This document shows positions 1-9,166 of a stretch of DNA of 64,000 nucleotides, in pieces. Under the pieces are notes generated by a model, which worked only from the letters and a program-made list of their open reading frames with translations, did not search any database and was not told the origin of the DNA. A program made the translations under genes and the position numbers. The stretch's first letter is position 1; every line of letters starts with the position of its first letter. Source of the DNA: Solirubrobacter sp035555675 (GTDB lineage: Bacteria; Actinomycetota; Thermoleophilia; Solirubrobacterales; Solirubrobacteraceae); assembly GCA_035555675.1 (NCBI GenBank), contig DATMGH010000172.1, forward strand, positions 36,414 to 100,413, given 5' to 3'.

Positions 1-2
1 TT

Positions 3-1016
3 CCGGTCGACGACCTCGTCGCGCGGCTGCCCGGCGACGAGACGGTGCTGCGCGAGCAGATCGAGGTCTTCGTCCGCTGGTTGACGGAGGAGATCCCGCC
101 GACGCGCGCGGAGCTCGAGGGGCCGATCCGGCGGGCGGCCAGCGTGGGAGAGCCGATGGAGGACGGCCTGCGCCGCTACCGCGAGGCCGCACAGGCGGGC
201 TGGGACGCGCTGGTCGCGGCCGCCGACGAGCGCGAGCGTGCGGCGCTGCTGCGCGGCGTCGACGTCCTGTTCGCGTACGTCAACGCGGTCACCGACCTGT
301 TCGCGGAGGTGTACGGGGAGGAGGTCTCGACGTCCGAGCGCCGCGCCCGCGAGCTGCTGGCGCGGCTCGTGGCGCCCGGGCCGCTGGACGCGGACGCGCT
401 GGCGCTGGCCGAGCGGCTCGGGCTCGCGCTGCCGGAGGCGTACGCGCCGTTCGCCGCCGAGCTCGCGGGCGCGCCGCCGCACCGGCATGCCGCGTTGGCG
501 GCCGAGCTGCGCGAGCTCGGCGCGCTGGCCGCGAGCGAAGGGACGCGCGTGGTGGGGGTGGCGGCGGGCGGCGCCGCGCCGTCGCGCGCGACCGCCACCG
601 CCGCCTCGCTGCGCTGGCCCGCGGAGGCGCTGGTCGCGCTGGGCGACGCGGTCGGGCGGGACGGGCTCGCGGCCGCGCTCGGCGATCTCCGCGCGCTGCT
701 GGAGGTCGCGCGGCCGGCGCGCGGGATCGTGCGGCCCGCCGATCACCTGCCCGAGCTGCTGCTGCACGCGGCACCGCGCCAGGCCGCCGCGCTCGCCGCC
801 GCCGTCTACGGCCCGCTGACCGACGAGCTCGCGCGCACGCTGCACGCGCTCGTCGCGCACGACTTCGACAAGTCCGCGGCGGCCGGCGCGCTGCCCGTGC
901 ACCGCAACACGCTCGCCTACCGCGTCACGAAGATCGAGGCGCTGACGGGCCTCGACCTCGCCACCGCCGCCGGGCGCGGCCGCGCCTGGCTGGCGACGCT
1001 CAGCTCTCGACCGTGA
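3..1016 (+). CDS. PucR/CdaR-type helix-turn-helix transcriptional regulator, 5' truncated by the window edge
   Basis: The reading frame is open from base 3, so the true start lies outside the window. The first possible start inside, GTG at 45, is already within protein sequence that reads on smoothly. The last 50 residues contain the PucR-type C-terminal HTH signature HRNTLAYRVTKIEALTGLDL, which in this family binds DNA and regulates purine, sugar-acid or polyphosphate-related genes. The middle is alanine-rich and matches no sensory domain I can name. It runs convergently into the cupin gene and their 3' ends overlap by 17 bp. The target genes cannot be told from the sequence. Confidence 0.8.
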   Translation, partial: PVDDLVARLPGDETVLREQIEVFVRWLTEEIPPTRAELEGPIRRAASVGEPMEDGLRRYREAAQAGWDALVAAADERERAALLRGVDVLFAYVNAVTDLFAEVYGEEVSTSERRARELLARLVAPGPLDADALALAERLGLALPEAYAPFAAELAGAPPHRHAALAAELRELGALAASEGTRVVGVAAGGAAPSRATATAASLRWPAEALVALGDAVGRDGLAAALGDLRALLEVARPARGIVRPADHLPELLLHAAPRQAAALAAAVYGPLTDELARTLHALVAHDFDKSAAAGALPVHRNTLAYRVTKIEALTGLDLATAAGRGRAWLATLSSRP

Positions 1017-1647
1017 GGTACGCGGCGCCGTCGACCGCGTGGTCGCCCGCCACCTGCACCCACGAGCCGCGCGGCGCGAACGCCTCCTCCTCGTCCGCCG
1101 TGACCGCGAGGTCCGCCAGCGCGAAGTAGGCGCGCGAGCCGCGGCGGGGATCGCTCGCGCCGTGCTCGACGCGCACGCGCAGCCCGCCGATGTCGACGCC
1201 CGCCTCCAGCTCGTCAACGAAGCAGACGCGCGCCAGCGAGATCGGGCGCCCGCCGTCCGCCGGCGGCTCGTGCTGGTCGTACGCGCGCCCGTCGCGCAGG
1301 TAGTTCGCGAAGTCCGACCCCGGCACGTGGAAGTTCAGGTGGGCCTCCTCGGCGCCGCTCGCGTTGCGGAACCCGTGCACGACGTCCGGCGGGACGTACG
1401 CGAACGCGCCCGCGGGCACGGTCAGCTGCTCGTCCGCCAGGCCCAGCCGCACGGTCAGTTCGCCCTCGAGCACGTAGAAGCCGTCCGTGTGCGCATGGTG
1501 CACGTGCAGGCTCGCGCCCTCCATCCCGGACGCGAAGCGCGAGAACGTCGCGTTGACCGCGGCGTCGTCGGCCAGGATCTCGACCCGCCGTCCCGGCCGG
1601 TCGCCGACGACCTCGCCCTCGCCCGGCGCGGTCACCACGATCCTCAC
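1000..1647 (-). CDS. Cupin-domain protein
   Basis: A 215-residue protein whose first two thirds carry a cupin beta-barrel with the metal-binding pattern HVHHAHTDGFYVLEGEL followed by VPPDVVHGFRN, so the His/His/Glu and second His ligands are present. The C-terminal part is a looser, second cupin-like half ending AAYLTVES. The GTG start is supported because it forms a GTGA overlap with the stop of the upstream isomerase gene (1644-1647), implying translational coupling. The reaction is unknown. Cupins of this layout include dioxygenases, isomerases and storage-type proteins, and coupling to isopentenyl-PP isomerase does not settle it. Confidence 0.75.
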   Translation of the reverse strand: MRIVVTAPGEGEVVGDRPGRRVEILADDAAVNATFSRFASGMEGASLHVHHAHTDGFYVLEGELTVRLGLADEQLTVPAGAFAYVPPDVVHGFRNASGAEEAHLNFHVPGSDFANYLRDGRAYDQHEPPADGGRPISLARVCFVDELEAGVDIGGLRVRVEHGASDPRRGSRAYFALADLAVTADEEEAFAPRGSWVQVAGDHAVDGAAYLTVES

Positions 1648-2150
1648 TCCAGGATTCTCCAGGCGGGCGGGAACCACGCCGTGAAGTCCTCCGGCCGCGC
1701 CTCGATCCACGCCGTCACGTCGTCCGGCGCGACGAACCGCCACTCGACGACCTCGTCCGGATTCGGCGCCGGCGAGCCGGAGACCGTCGTCACCAGCAGG
1801 TGGTCGAGCTCGTTCTCGACCAGGTCGGCGAGCTCGGCCCGGTAGCGCAGCACGCCCGCCGGGCGCAGCTCGCCGCACTCCATCCCGAGCTCCTCGAACA
1901 GCCGGCGCCGCGCCGCGTCCGCGGTCGCCTCGCCCGGCCGCGGGTGCCCGCAGCAGGAGTTCGCCCACAGCCCGCCGGAGTGGTACTTCGACAGCGCGCG
2001 CCGCTGCAGCAGCAGCTCGCCGTCCGCGTTGAACGCGAACACCGAGAACGCCCGGTGCAGCGCGCCGCGCCGGTGCACGTCCAGCTTCTCGCCCGCGCCG
2101 AGCGGGGCATCGTCCTCGTCGATGAGCACCACGTTCTCGATCACGGCCAT
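1644..2150 (-). CDS. idi: Isopentenyl-diphosphate delta-isomerase, type I
   Basis: A 168-residue Nudix-fold enzyme that interconverts isopentenyl and dimethylallyl diphosphate, the two C5 precursors of all isoprenoids. The catalytic-cysteine segment NSCCGHPRPGE, the Nudix segment RRLFEELGM, and the catalytic glutamate segment ENELDHLLV are all in the expected order. Length matches bacterial type I enzymes (about 170-185). I chose ATG 2150 (MAVIENVVLID); a start 12 codons upstream is possible but adds no family sequence. The gene is divergent from the HD protein with only 41 bp between starts and is coupled to the downstream cupin gene. Confidence 0.93.
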   Translation of the reverse strand: MAVIENVVLIDEDDAPLGAGEKLDVHRRGALHRAFSVFAFNADGELLLQRRALSKYHSGGLWANSCCGHPRPGEATADAARRRLFEELGMECGELRPAGVLRYRAELADLVENELDHLLVTTVSGSPAPNPDEVVEWRFVAPDDVTAWIEARPEDFTAWFPPAWRILE

Positions 2151-2191
2151 GGAACCTAGTACACCCGGCCCCGTGCGATAGTCCACGGTCC

Positions 2192-3019
2192 ATGAGCGAG
2201 GCGCCCGCAGACAGCGGTCCGCGCACCCCGCGCGAAGCGGTGGCCGCCATGCGCATCCACGCGCCGACCGAGCGCAACCCGAAGCTCGCGCGCTTCCTGG
2301 CCGCCGCGAACGCGGACGATGCGCTGAAGGCGCGCTGGCTCGCCCAGCAGGTGACCGCCGAGCGGCTCGAGATGTCCGACCACTCCTGGGTGCACCTGCA
2401 GATCGTGCTCAACCGCGCGCTGCACCTGTTCCGGCTGCTGCACCGCTCGGGCCTGAAGGCCTCGATCGAGACCGACTACGGCCTCAGCCACCGCGACGCC
2501 GAGGTCGTGATCGCGGGCGGCTGCCTGCTGCACGACCTGGGGATGTCGATCCACCGCGCCGACCACGAGTCCTTCAGCCTGTTCCTGGCCGCCGACGCGC
2601 TCGACGGCCTGCTGAGCACGGTCTACGAGGAGCCCGACCGGACCGTGATCGCGTCGGAGATCCTGCACGCGATCATCGGCCACCGCAAAGGCGGGCGGCC
2701 GCTCACGTTCGAGGCCGGCGTGGTGCGCGTGGCCGACGCGCTCGACATGGAGCACGGCCGCTCGCGCGCGAACGTGGAGACCAGCCTGGCGAACATCCAC
2801 TCGCTCAGCTCGGCCGCGATCGATGAGGTGAAGATCATCCCCGGCGAGCAGCGCGCGGTGCGCGTCGAGGTGCTGATGAACAACTCGGCCGGCGTCTTCC
2901 AGGTCGACTCGCTGCTGGCCAACAAGCTGCGCGGCTCCGGTCTGGAGGACCACATCGAGGTCGTCGCCCGGATCGACGCCGAGCACGAGAAACGACTGCT
3001 GCGCGTCTATCAGATCTAA
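2192..3019 (+). CDS. HD-domain metal-dependent phosphohydrolase
   Basis: A 275-residue protein with the HD-superfamily metal-site residues in order: an early His in DHSWVHLQIVL, the HD pair in LLHDLGM, a further His in IIGHR, and the distal Asp in VRVADALDMEHG. HD enzymes hydrolyse phosphoesters of nucleotides or signalling molecules; the substrate here cannot be read off. The last 80 residues form a separate alpha/beta-looking tail (IPGEQRAVRVEVLMNNS) that may bind a ligand. It is followed after 15 bp by the NTF2-like gene, with a strong Shine-Dalgarno between them. Confidence 0.8.
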   Translation: MSEAPADSGPRTPREAVAAMRIHAPTERNPKLARFLAAANADDALKARWLAQQVTAERLEMSDHSWVHLQIVLNRALHLFRLLHRSGLKASIETDYGLSHRDAEVVIAGGCLLHDLGMSIHRADHESFSLFLAADALDGLLSTVYEEPDRTVIASEILHAIIGHRKGGRPLTFEAGVVRVADALDMEHGRSRANVETSLANIHSLSSAAIDEVKIIPGEQRAVRVEVLMNNSAGVFQVDSLLANKLRGSGLEDHIEVVARIDAEHEKRLLRVYQI

Positions 3020-3034
3020 CCGCAAGGAGGAGCC

Positions 3035-3376
3035 ATGGCCAGAACTCCGCAGGAGATCTTCCAGCACCACGCCGAGGTGCTGATCGCCGGCGACCTGGAA
3101 GGCATCGTGTCCGACTACGCCGACGACGCCGTGTTCATCACGCCGGACGGCGTGCTGCGCGGCAAGGACGGCGTCCGGCAGGGGTTCACGAAGCTCCTGT
3201 CCGACGTCCCGAACGCCGACTGGGACGTGCCGACCCAGATCTTCGACGGCGACGTGCTGTTCATCGAATGGTCGGCCAAGGCGGCGAGCTCGCGCGTGGA
3301 GGACGGGGTCGACACGTTCGTGTTCCGCGACGGCCAGATCGCGGTCCAGACCGTGCGGTACACGTTGCTCTCGTGA
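3035..3376 (+). CDS. NTF2-like/SnoaL-fold small protein
   Basis: A 113-residue protein of the size and pattern of the SnoaL/DUF4440 branch of the NTF2-like fold: an N-terminal helix (EIFQHHAEVLIAGDLEGIV) followed by YADDAVFITPDG, a short helix with GVRQGF, and beta strands with the tryptophan-rich DVLFIEWSAKA. The fold serves as a small cone-shaped ligand pocket or an isomerase/hydrolase. AAGGAGG lies about 6 bases before the ATG. The stop codon overlaps a possible GTG start (3373) of the next gene. No specific activity can be assigned. Confidence 0.75.
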   Translation: MARTPQEIFQHHAEVLIAGDLEGIVSDYADDAVFITPDGVLRGKDGVRQGFTKLLSDVPNADWDVPTQIFDGDVLFIEWSAKAASSRVEDGVDTFVFRDGQIAVQTVRYTLLS

Positions 3377-3399
3377 CGATTGCGGGTACAGGCGCGCGG

Positions 3400-3930
3400 G
3401 TGAAGACCCTCCTGCTCGCGCTCGCCGCGCTCGCGTTCACCGCCCCGGCGGCTTCCGCCGCCTGCCCCGCGCAGCCGCTGTCCAAGCCGTTCACGCCGTG
3501 GCTGGACTACGCGGACTACCAGGCCGCGCCGGACGGCGGCCTCGAGGCCGGCGGCGCCGGCTGGACGCTGGCCGGCGGCGCCGCGGTGGTCGACGGCAAC
3601 GACCCGTTCCTGGCCGGCTCGCGCTCCCTGGCGCTCCCGGACGGCGCGTCCGCCGCCACCGCGCCGGTCTGCCTGACGATCGCGCACCCGACGCTGCGCT
3701 TCTTCGCCCGCGGCACGGGCAGGCTGACCGTCACCGTGGCGTTCCGCACGCTGCTGGGGCTGACCGTCGAGCTGCCCGTCGGCGTGCTGTCGGGCAGCGG
3801 GGCGTGGGCGCCGTCGCCGATCCTGCCCGTGCTGGCGAACCTGGTCTCCGACCAGGCGCGGTTCCGCTTCACCGCGGCCGGCGACTGGCGGGTCGACGAC
3901 GTCTTCGTCGACCCCTACAGCAAGGGCTGA
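3400..3930 (+). CDS. Secreted protein of unknown function
   Basis: A 176-residue protein starting with a clean Sec signal peptide (KTLLLALAALAFTAPAASA, then ACPAQP). The mature part is rich in beta strands and looks like a carbohydrate-binding-module or jelly-roll type fold (LEAGGAGWTLAGGAAVVDGNDPF, then DWRVDDVFVDPY at the end), a pattern common in small secreted actinobacterial proteins; no catalytic residues are evident. GTG 3400 gives the textbook signal peptide. GTG 3373 would add nine residues and a GTGA overlap with the previous stop. The last 16 bp overlap the convergent phosphatase gene. Confidence 0.7.
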   Translation: MKTLLLALAALAFTAPAASAACPAQPLSKPFTPWLDYADYQAAPDGGLEAGGAGWTLAGGAAVVDGNDPFLAGSRSLALPDGASAATAPVCLTIAHPTLRFFARGTGRLTVTVAFRTLLGLTVELPVGVLSGSGAWAPSPILPVLANLVSDQARFRFTAAGDWRVDDVFVDPYSKG

Positions 3931-6596
3931 ACGCGCAGCGCGAGCAGCGCGAGGTCGTCCCGCGGAGGCCCTTCGGCCTCCGCGTCGGCGCGCTCGGCCA
4001 GGTGGTCCACGATCCCCTGGGCGGTGCGCCGGCGCGCGCCCGCGACCGCCGCGTCGAGCTGCGCCGGGGACCAGATCCGCGGCGGCGCGACCTCGGTCAG
4101 CCCGTCCGTGTAGAGGATCAGCGCGTCGCCGGCGATCAGCCGCGTCGCCCGGTCGACGGGCGCGATCTCGTCCAGCACGCCGAGCACCGTCCCGGTCTCG
4201 CCGAGCGCCTCGACCAGGCCGGTCGCGCGCAGGATCCGCGGGTGCGGGTGCCCGCCGCAGGCGACGGTCGCGATCACGCTGCCGTCCGGCTCGAGGTCCA
4301 GCCGGGCCAGCGCGAGCGTGACGAAACGCCCGGCGCCCTGGCGCAGCATCGCCGCGTTGAGCCAGCGCAGGATGCCCGCCGGCGAGCGGTGGCGCGCGAC
4401 CGCGGCGCGGATCGTGTAGCGCGCGAGCGCCGTCACCGCCGCCGCCTCCGCGCCCTTGCCGCAGACGTCGCCGACGACCGCGAACCACTCGCGCTCGCGG
4501 GTCGGGAACACGTCGTAGAAGTCGCCGCCGGCCTCGATCCCCTCGCCCGCCGGCCGGTAGCGCGCGCCGAGCTCCAGGCCCGGGATCTCCGGCAGCTCCG
4601 GCGGCAGCAGCGAGCGCTGCAGCGTGTGCGCGATCGCCGCGCGCGTCCGGTACAGGCGCGCGTTGTCGACCGCGGCGCCGACGCGCAGCCCGAGGTCCTC
4701 GACCACCGGCAGCGTCTCGGGGCGCACGTGGCCGGAGAGCGTGATCGTGCCCGCCGTCCCGGTGCGGACGAGGATCGGCACGGCGAGGGCGTCCGGCCAG
4801 ACGCGGGGGAGCCCGCGGGCGGCGACCTCCTCCAGGCCGGGCGGGAGCTCAGCCTCACCCGCCGCGAGCCGCAGCTCGCCGTCGGTCAGCAGGTGGATCG
4901 CGCACGCGTCGGCGAGCCGCCCGGCGACCAGCTGCACGACGCCGGGCAGCGTGTCCTCGACCACGAGCGAGCCGGCCAGCGCGCGTGAGCTCTCCGCCAG
5001 CAGGCGCTGCGCCTCCTCGGCCTGCTTGATCTCCGTGATGTCCTCGATCAGGCTGATCGCCAGCCGCGGGCGGCCGTCCTCGAGCACGGGCCGCGCCTTC
5101 ACCCGCGCCCAGCGCGCGGTGCCGGGCAGGCGGACGACGAGCGGCTCCGCGTCCGCCCCGCGGAAGACGCGCCGGCCGGGCAGCAGGTCGGCCGGGATGC
5201 CGAGCCGGGCGCCGAGCTCGGCGCCGTCCAGCAGCCGCGCGGCGGCGGCGTTGGCGTAGACGAGCCCGCCGTCGGCGTCCTCGGCGGCGACCGCGTCCGC
5301 GACGCCCTCGAGGATCGCGCGCAGCTCCGCCGACGCGCGCCGCATCAGCTCCTCCAGGTGGAGGTTCTCGAGCGAGACGGCGGCCTGAGCGGCGAGGTGC
5401 TCGAGCAGGTCGCGCTCGACGGCCGAGAACGGCTCGGCGGCGCGCGCGACCGCGAGCACGTGCGTGTGCCCGGCGGCGAGCGCCAGCGCCCCGCGCTGCT
5501 GGGCGCCGAGCGCGCGCTCGGCGGCGGCGAGGTCCGCGCGAGCGGCGGCGCTGACGCCGTCGCTCGCCGCCGCGGCGCCGCTGCCCGCGGCCACGCCGCC
5601 GCCGGTCCCGCCGCTCGCCGCCTCGCCGTCGCCCCCGATCGTGAGCCGCGGCTGCAGCGCACCGGACGCGTCGAGCTCGCTCAACCGGCCGCAGTCGGCC
5701 CGCAGCGCCTCGACCGCGGTCGCGACCAGCATCCGCTCGACCGCGACGCGGTCGCTCGGCGGCGCGTCCGGATCGCCGCTGAGGCGCCCGGCGTGGCGCC
5801 GCAGCTCCTCGGCGCGGGCGTCGAGCGCCCGGGTGGAGCGCCGGAACGCGCGCTCCAGCGCCAGCTCGCGTGCGATCCGCTCGCTGCGCTCGCGCGCGAT
5901 CAGCCCGAGCAGGATCCCCGGCGCGATCGCCAGCAGGTACGCGTGCTCGTACGTCTGCGACGCGAGCACGGCCAGGTAGCCGATCGGCGCCAGCGTCGCG
6001 TCGATCACCGCGACCAGCGCGATCACGCCCAGCAGCTCGCCGGGCGCGATCCCCGCCCCGAGCCACTCGCGCAGCGTCGACGCGGCCACGTCGGTCGCGA
6101 GCTGCGCCGCCAGCGCGAGCAGCAGGACCCCGAACGCCACGCGGTTGTCGAACGCCGCGACCACCAGCGCCGGCCCGACGGCGTACCAGCCGTCGGCGAC
6201 GATCACCGGCAGCCGCTCCGGGTGCGCGCGCCGCCGCAGCAGCTCCGGCAGCTCCCCGAGCACCGCGCCGATCCCCACCAGCGCCGGGACGAGCGCGGCC
6301 GGCGTCAGGAACAGCAGCGGCACGAACACCAGCTGCGTCGGGCGGATCAGCCCCGGCCCGAGCGGGAAGCGCACGCGCCGCATCAGCGCGTAACAGAGCG
6401 TCAGCAGGACCGCGGTCTCGGCGTCGCCGACCGGCGCGGCCAGCACCGCCATCAGCGCCGCGACCGCGACGAACGTCGCCGCGGCGACGGCTTCGACCGT
6501 GCGCTCGCGCGGCGCCAGCCGGCGCGTGACCGCCGGCCCGCGCTGCTCCAGGAGCGCCTGAGCGGCGCTCACGGATTTCCTCAGGGCCGCGCCCAC
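3915..6596 (-). CDS. Membrane-anchored GAF/PAS/SpoIIE serine phosphatase
   Basis: An 893-residue signalling protein. Residues 30-235 hold about six to eight hydrophobic segments, then a short coiled stretch (RAFRRSTRALDARAEELRRH). A GAF-like region (about 275-405) contains a Gly/Ala-rich low-complexity insert. A PAS domain follows (about 410-530, EDADGGLVYANAAAARLL), then a second GAF (about 540-670), then a PP2C-type SpoIIE phosphatase (about 675-890) with LQRSLLPPELP, AGGDFYDVF, GDVCGKG and ILYTDGLTE. The phosphatase motifs look intact. Such proteins act on anti-anti-sigma factors in stress switches, but no partner STAS or kinase gene is adjacent. The GTG start sits 34 bp from the next gene's stop. 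Confidence 0.9.
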   Translation of the reverse strand: MGAALRKSVSAAQALLEQRGPAVTRRLAPRERTVEAVAAATFVAVAALMAVLAAPVGDAETAVLLTLCYALMRRVRFPLGPGLIRPTQLVFVPLLFLTPAALVPALVGIGAVLGELPELLRRRAHPERLPVIVADGWYAVGPALVVAAFDNRVAFGVLLLALAAQLATDVAASTLREWLGAGIAPGELLGVIALVAVIDATLAPIGYLAVLASQTYEHAYLLAIAPGILLGLIARERSERIARELALERAFRRSTRALDARAEELRRHAGRLSGDPDAPPSDRVAVERMLVATAVEALRADCGRLSELDASGALQPRLTIGGDGEAASGGTGGGVAAGSGAAAASDGVSAAARADLAAAERALGAQQRGALALAAGHTHVLAVARAAEPFSAVERDLLEHLAAQAAVSLENLHLEELMRRASAELRAILEGVADAVAAEDADGGLVYANAAAARLLDGAELGARLGIPADLLPGRRVFRGADAEPLVVRLPGTARWARVKARPVLEDGRPRLAISLIEDITEIKQAEEAQRLLAESSRALAGSLVVEDTLPGVVQLVAGRLADACAIHLLTDGELRLAAGEAELPPGLEEVAARGLPRVWPDALAVPILVRTGTAGTITLSGHVRPETLPVVEDLGLRVGAAVDNARLYRTRAAIAHTLQRSLLPPELPEIPGLELGARYRPAGEGIEAGGDFYDVFPTREREWFAVVGDVCGKGAEAAAVTALARYTIRAAVARHRSPAGILRWLNAAMLRQGAGRFVTLALARLDLEPDGSVIATVACGGHPHPRILRATGLVEALGETGTVLGVLDEIAPVDRATRLIAGDALILYTDGLTEVAPPRIWSPAQLDAAVAGARRRTAQGIVDHLAERADAEAEGPPRDDLALLALRVQPLL
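3961..3984 (+). terminator. Possible hairpin terminator for the secreted-protein gene
   Basis: Perfect 10-bp arms (CGCGGAGGCC / GGCCTCCGCG) around a CTTC loop, 31 bp after the stop of the plus-strand gene. It lies inside the 3' coding end of the convergent SpoIIE gene, and there is no T-run. It could end plus-strand transcription, but it also encodes ordinary residues (EAEGPPRDD) on the other strand, so function is only suggested. Confidence 0.35.
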
Positions 6597-6630
6597 GGCG
6601 GGAAGTATCCCGCCGCCGGGCGCGTTGCCG

Positions 6631-7107
6631 CTACGACGTGGCGAACGTCAGCGCCACGCTCGCGCTCACCTGGCTCGGCACGCGGCAGACCTTGCGCTTG
6701 GGGCCCGCCACGCGCCGGCGCACGCCGTTGCGCTTCACGGTGTGGTAGCGGCGCACCTGAGCGCAGTAGCGGTTGGGCCCGAACGTGCCGTCCTGCCCGT
6801 AGTAGGCGAACGGGTACCCGGCCAGCGGGGCGTCGGCGATCGAGAGCAGCCCGCCGAGCGTGACGTTCGCGGCCGCCGCGAGCTCCGCCGCGCGGACGCG
6901 GGCGTCGGCGATCGCCTTCGGCAGCGCCTTGTCGCGCGCCTCACGGACGGCCTTGCGGATCGAGGACTCGCTCTTGCGGTTCGCCGGCTCGGGCTTCACC
7001 TGCGCGGTGCCGTTGGCGACGATCGTCGGGGACTGGGCCTGCGCCGCGGCCGGTAGCGCGGCGAACAGCAGGGCGACCGCGGCGATAGCGGTCCTGGAAC
7101 GCGACAT
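6631..7107 (-). CDS. Secreted SIMPL/DUF541-domain protein
   Basis: A 158-residue protein with a signal peptide (AIAAVALLFAALPAAAQAQ) and the DUF541/SIMPL pattern: PTIVANGTAQVKPEP, a long helix with KALPKAIADARVRAAELAAAANVTLGGLLSI, and a C-terminal VSASVALTF strand. The family is periplasmic or secreted and poorly understood; some members affect oxidative stress or secretion. This copy is shorter than typical (about 220-240 residues) and has a basic insert with two cysteines (YCAQVRRYHTVKRNGVRRR; VCRVPSQ) before the last strand. Confidence 0.8.
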   Translation of the reverse strand: MSRSRTAIAAVALLFAALPAAAQAQSPTIVANGTAQVKPEPANRKSESSIRKAVREARDKALPKAIADARVRAAELAAAANVTLGGLLSIADAPLAGYPFAYYGQDGTFGPNRYCAQVRRYHTVKRNGVRRRVAGPKRKVCRVPSQVSASVALTFATS

Positions 7108-7170
7108 GGGTGGTCCTTTGGTCGGGGGGACGTACCCCTAAGTTGTCGCGACGCGCTGGATTGTGACGGA

Positions 7171-8175
7171 CTACAGCGCGGTCTTGATCGCGTCCTCGAA
7201 CGCCTGCACCCCGAACGACCCCTCCAGCCGCGCGGTGATCTTCCCGTGCTTGTCGACCACGAACAGCCACGGCTCGGTCTCGAGGTGGAACGCCTCCAGC
7301 GGCGGGCGCAGGCCCTTCGGGATCTGGTTGTCGACGTAGACCTCCTGCTGGATGAACTCCATCCGCTTGCCGTACTTGGCCTGCATCTGCAACGCGATGT
7401 CGGTGACCGGGCCGCAGACGCGCGACGTGCACAGCTGCGGCGTGGCGAACAGCAGCGCGACCGGCTTCTTGCCGAGGACGTCCGCGAAGTCCGCGTGCAT
7501 GTCGCTCGGCGGCTGGCGCGTGTCCAGGAGGTCCTTGTTGCCCTTCACGGAGTCCAGCGTGTCCGTCGCCACCTTGGGCGCGGCCTCGCCGACGTCCGGG
7601 ATCGCGTCCTGCTTCTTCGTGGCGACCGCGACCTGCGTCGGCGCGCCGACCAGCTTGCCGCCGCTGCGCGTGGTCACCAGCACGGCCCACTTCCCGGCCT
7701 TCGGGAACTTGACGTCGGCGGCGTAGACGGCGGCGAACGGGTCGCTCTCGGTGGCCGCCTGCTTGGAGCGGTAGCGCGCCTGGGTGAGCAGGATGTCGGC
7801 GGGCGCGACGAACGGGCCCTGCGCCGGCTGGCTCGGGTCGGGCGCGATGTAGATCGCGCTCGGCCCGTAGATCGCCTTGCCGTCCTGGCCGATCATGCCG
7901 AACACGAAACGGTTGGACCCGGTCGTCAGCACCGACGTGGCGAGCGCGGCCTGCGGGCCGGCGCCGACCAGATCGGCGACCTGCTGCAGCGACTTGCCCT
8001 CGGCCGGCGGGAACGACGCGGGGTCGGGCGTCTGCGCCTCGCGCACCGCCTCGCGCAGCCCGGGCGTGTCGGGAACCTGCTCGATGGGGTCGGTCTGGGT
8101 GGCGGCGGTGCCCGATCCGCCGCAGCCGGCGACGACCAGGACGAGCACGATGAGGGCGGCAAGACGGGCGTTCAC
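7171..8175 (-). CDS. Lipoprotein with a C-terminal thioredoxin-like domain
   Basis: A 334-residue exported protein with a lipobox (LVLVVAGC, then GGSG), so it should be lipid-anchored outside the membrane. Residues 60-185 form a beta-rich domain (NRFVFGMIGQDGKAIYGPSAIYIA) and residues 215-334 a thioredoxin-like domain (KPVALLFATPQLCTSRVCGPV; EPWLFVVDKHGKITARLEG). The two cysteines in the active-site loop are spaced CxxxxC rather than CxxC, so a redox role is uncertain. Start is GTG. It is divergent from the CDF transporter with about 30 bp between them, which could mean shared control and a link to metal homeostasis. Confidence 0.8.
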   Translation of the reverse strand: MNARLAALIVLVLVVAGCGGSGTAATQTDPIEQVPDTPGLREAVREAQTPDPASFPPAEGKSLQQVADLVGAGPQAALATSVLTTGSNRFVFGMIGQDGKAIYGPSAIYIAPDPSQPAQGPFVAPADILLTQARYRSKQAATESDPFAAVYAADVKFPKAGKWAVLVTTRSGGKLVGAPTQVAVATKKQDAIPDVGEAAPKVATDTLDSVKGNKDLLDTRQPPSDMHADFADVLGKKPVALLFATPQLCTSRVCGPVTDIALQMQAKYGKRMEFIQQEVYVDNQIPKGLRPPLEAFHLETEPWLFVVDKHGKITARLEGSFGVQAFEDAIKTAL

Positions 8176-8205
8176 GGCTCCTCAGCCTAACCGGGCCGGA
8201 TTAGC

Positions 8206-9126
8206 ATGGTCCGGATGGGGCACGATCACAGCCACGCTCCCTCGGCGGACGCGGACCGCAAGTGGCTGACGATCGCGTTCGCGCTGATCGTCGGCTTCAT
8301 GGTCGTCGAGATCGCGGTCGGCTTCATCGCCTCGTCGCTGGCGCTGCTCTCCGACGCCGCGCACATGCTGACCGACGCGGGGGCGATTGCGCTGGCGCTG
8401 TTCGCCGCCTCGCTGGCCGCGCGGCCGCCGTCGCGGCGCTACACGTTCGGGCTCGGACGGGCCGAGATCCTGTCCGCCCAGGCCAACGGCGCGGTGCTGC
8501 TGGTGCTGGCCGGGGTGCTCGCGGTCGAGGCGGTCCGGCGCCTGTCGGAGCCGCACGCGGTCGAAGGCGGCCTGGTGATCGCGGTCGGCGTCATCGGCGC
8601 GCTGGTCAACGTCGCGGCCGCGTGGGCGCTGTCGCGCTCGGAGCGGCGCGGCCTGAACGTCGAGGGCGCGATCGCGCACGTGCTCACCGACCTATACGGC
8701 TCGATCGCCGCGGTGGTGGCCGGCGTCGTGATCGTGACCACCGGGTTCGAGCAGGCGGACGGCCTGGCCGCGCTGACCGTTTCGGCCCTGATGGTGCGTT
8801 CCGGGTGGCACCTGCTGCGCGACTCCGGGCGGATCCTGCTCGAGGGCTCGCCGAAGGACATCGACGTCGAGACGGTCGGGCGCGTGCTGGCCGCGGCCGA
8901 CGGCGTCGTCGAGGTCCACGACCTGCACGTCTGGGAGGTCACGTCCGGGTTCCCGGCGCTGGCCGCGCACGTGCTGGTGCCCGAGGGCGACGACTGCCAC
9001 GCGCGCCGCGCACAGCTCGAGCACCTGCTGCACGACCGCTTCGGGATCCACCACACGACGCTCCAGGTCGAGCACGAGCACGAGCAGCCGCTGCTGGAGA
9101 TCACCAGCGTCCGCCACGGCGTATAG
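8206..9126 (+). CDS. Cation diffusion facilitator, CzcD/ZitB-type zinc (or related metal) exporter
   Basis: A 306-residue CDF family antiporter that exports Zn2+ or a similar divalent ion in exchange for protons. It has a His-rich N-terminus (MGHDHSHAP), six hydrophobic segments, the metal-site pair SDAAHMLTD in helix 2 and HVLTDLYGS in helix 5, and a cytoplasmic C-terminal domain with EVHDLHVWEVTSG and HTTLQVEHEHE. All metal-ligand positions look intact. ATG 8206 and ATG 8215 are both possible starts; 8215 gives the usual family N-terminus. Confidence 0.92.
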   Translation: MVRMGHDHSHAPSADADRKWLTIAFALIVGFMVVEIAVGFIASSLALLSDAAHMLTDAGAIALALFAASLAARPPSRRYTFGLGRAEILSAQANGAVLLVLAGVLAVEAVRRLSEPHAVEGGLVIAVGVIGALVNVAAAWALSRSERRGLNVEGAIAHVLTDLYGSIAAVVAGVVIVTTGFEQADGLAALTVSALMVRSGWHLLRDSGRILLEGSPKDIDVETVGRVLAAADGVVEVHDLHVWEVTSGFPALAAHVLVPEGDDCHARRAQLEHLLHDRFGIHHTTLQVEHEHEQPLLEITSVRHGV

Positions 9127-9166
9127 CCTCGCCCGCGTCCTTTTTCGAGAAGTGGAGGTGGTCGAC